Source: Leishmania mexicana MHOM/GT/2001/U1103 | Taxonomy: Eukaryota > Euglenozoa > Kinetoplastea > Trypanosomatida > Trypanosomatidae | NCBI RefSeq assembly: GCF_000234665.1 | Contig: NC_018323.1 | Location: 591,047-655,046 of the forward strand | DNA length: 64,000 nt | Reading direction: 5' to 3' | In this document: positions 63,291 to 64,000 of the stretch, one piece after another | Position numbering within the stretch: the stretch's first letter is position 1 | How the letters are laid out: every line of letters begins with the position of its first letter | Program-made: the position numbers and the translations under genes | The notes under the pieces: model-generated | What the model was told of the DNA's origin: nothing | What the model saw: only the letters and a program-made list of their open reading frames with translations | The model's database searches: none

Positions 63291-64000
63291 CTGCGGGAAA
63301 AGCGAAGAACAACGGCACAAGAGGGGTGAGAGGCGGCCCACGTCCGTTTGGCCGTTCACGGCATATTTGTCGGCGTGCCTTCGGTGATTTTTTGTTGTGT
63401 CTCTCGCTTGTGTGTCTTTTTTTTTCTTAGCTATCTAGCGGCTTCTCCGTGTGCCCTGTGTGGCCTCTCCCTCTCCCTTTCTCGTGTCGTAGACACCAAC
63501 GCTCCGGCCCCCTCCCCCTTCCGCCCACATTCCCTCGAAACCCGACGAGGACGGCAGATAAGAAAAGCCAGGTGCATAGTCGACGTTGAGATGTCGTTCG
63601 TTACCAGTTGTGCGGTGTTTTTCCTCCTCGTGTGTGTTTCGTGGACGATGGAGGACGGAGCTGAGTTGTGCGGTGTGGGACTTGTGTTTTGTTTTGACTG
63701 CCGCGCCTTCCGGATGGCGATGCGAGTCTTTGTGTTTTTACTGCATGCGTTTCTGGTGTTCCTGAGGGCGTATTGTCCTCTTGGCTATACACTCCTTTTT
63801 GCGGCCGGAGGACTCGCTGTGCACGTGTGTGTCTTCCTCTCTCACTCTCTTTCTTTGGGCATGCGCGTTGTTCGCCCTTCATGCCCCGCCTTTCTTTGCT
63901 GGCAGGCTCCGTTGAGCACCCCACCACTCCTCCAGAAAATCAGCCGTGAAGACCCGCCGTCAGCAAAGAGTGAGCATGCAAGCCCACATTATAGCAACCT
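63291..64000. other. Gene-free right end of the window
   Basis: No gene, and no telomeric CCCTAA/TTAGGG repeats, so the window ends before any telomere. Confidence 0.5.

Overview
The window is nuclear DNA of a trypanosomatid, almost certainly Leishmania or a close relative. All recognisable genes are on the + strand, have no introns, and are separated by 0.3-2.5 kb of CT-rich spacer with polypyrimidine tracts and AG trans-splice acceptors, as in a kinetoplastid polycistronic unit. Recalled L. major chromosome 19 content and order (MPK4, LeishIF4E-2, an FKBP, IMPDH, ATG8) matches, so I read this as the right-hand part of the chromosome 19 equivalent, transcribed towards the right end. The species cannot be fixed from the sequence alone.

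Layout. 1-1389: homopolymer-rich edge with no supportable gene. 1390-17910: three direct copies of a ~550-580 bp SIDER-type retroposon (1390, 11753, 17330). They separate a block with a PIH1 protein, MPK4, an Oxidored-like/flavin reductase, a twin-CxnC protein and a zinc-finger kinase from a block with eIF4E-2, a small mitochondrial-type protein and a nucleotide-sugar/phosphate translocator. 18763-29256: a decayed ingi/L1Tc-type retrotransposon (DIRE) on the minus strand and a 922 bp inverted copy of its 3' part, flanking mitochondrial IF3 and an FKBP-TPR immunophilin. 29783-50387: carnitine acyltransferase, WDR92/DNAAF10, IMPDH, ELMO protein, an unrecognised protein, FtsH-type AAA protease, SRP19, a divergent kinase, a BTB protein and ATG8. 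50388-57083: gene decay, with one unrecognised broken reading frame and a broken RING-LRR gene. 57084-64000: no genes; 52 perfect CCCGCA units, a 13-copy 259/263 bp tandem array, and an A-rich tract.

Functional themes: mitochondria (IF3, FtsH, twin-CxnC protein, acyltransferase), flagellar dynein assembly (PIH1, WDR92), translation and secretion (eIF4E-2, SRP19), signalling (three kinases), autophagy (ATG8) and purine synthesis (IMPDH with a glycosomal-type C-terminus). Trypanosomatid neighbours are not operons in the bacterial sense, so shared location says little about shared function. The most interesting structure is the repeat architecture: direct SIDERs and an inverted DIRE pair that could drive gene amplification or inversion, and the gene-free right end with a G-quadruplex-capable hexamer tract and a homogenised tandem array.
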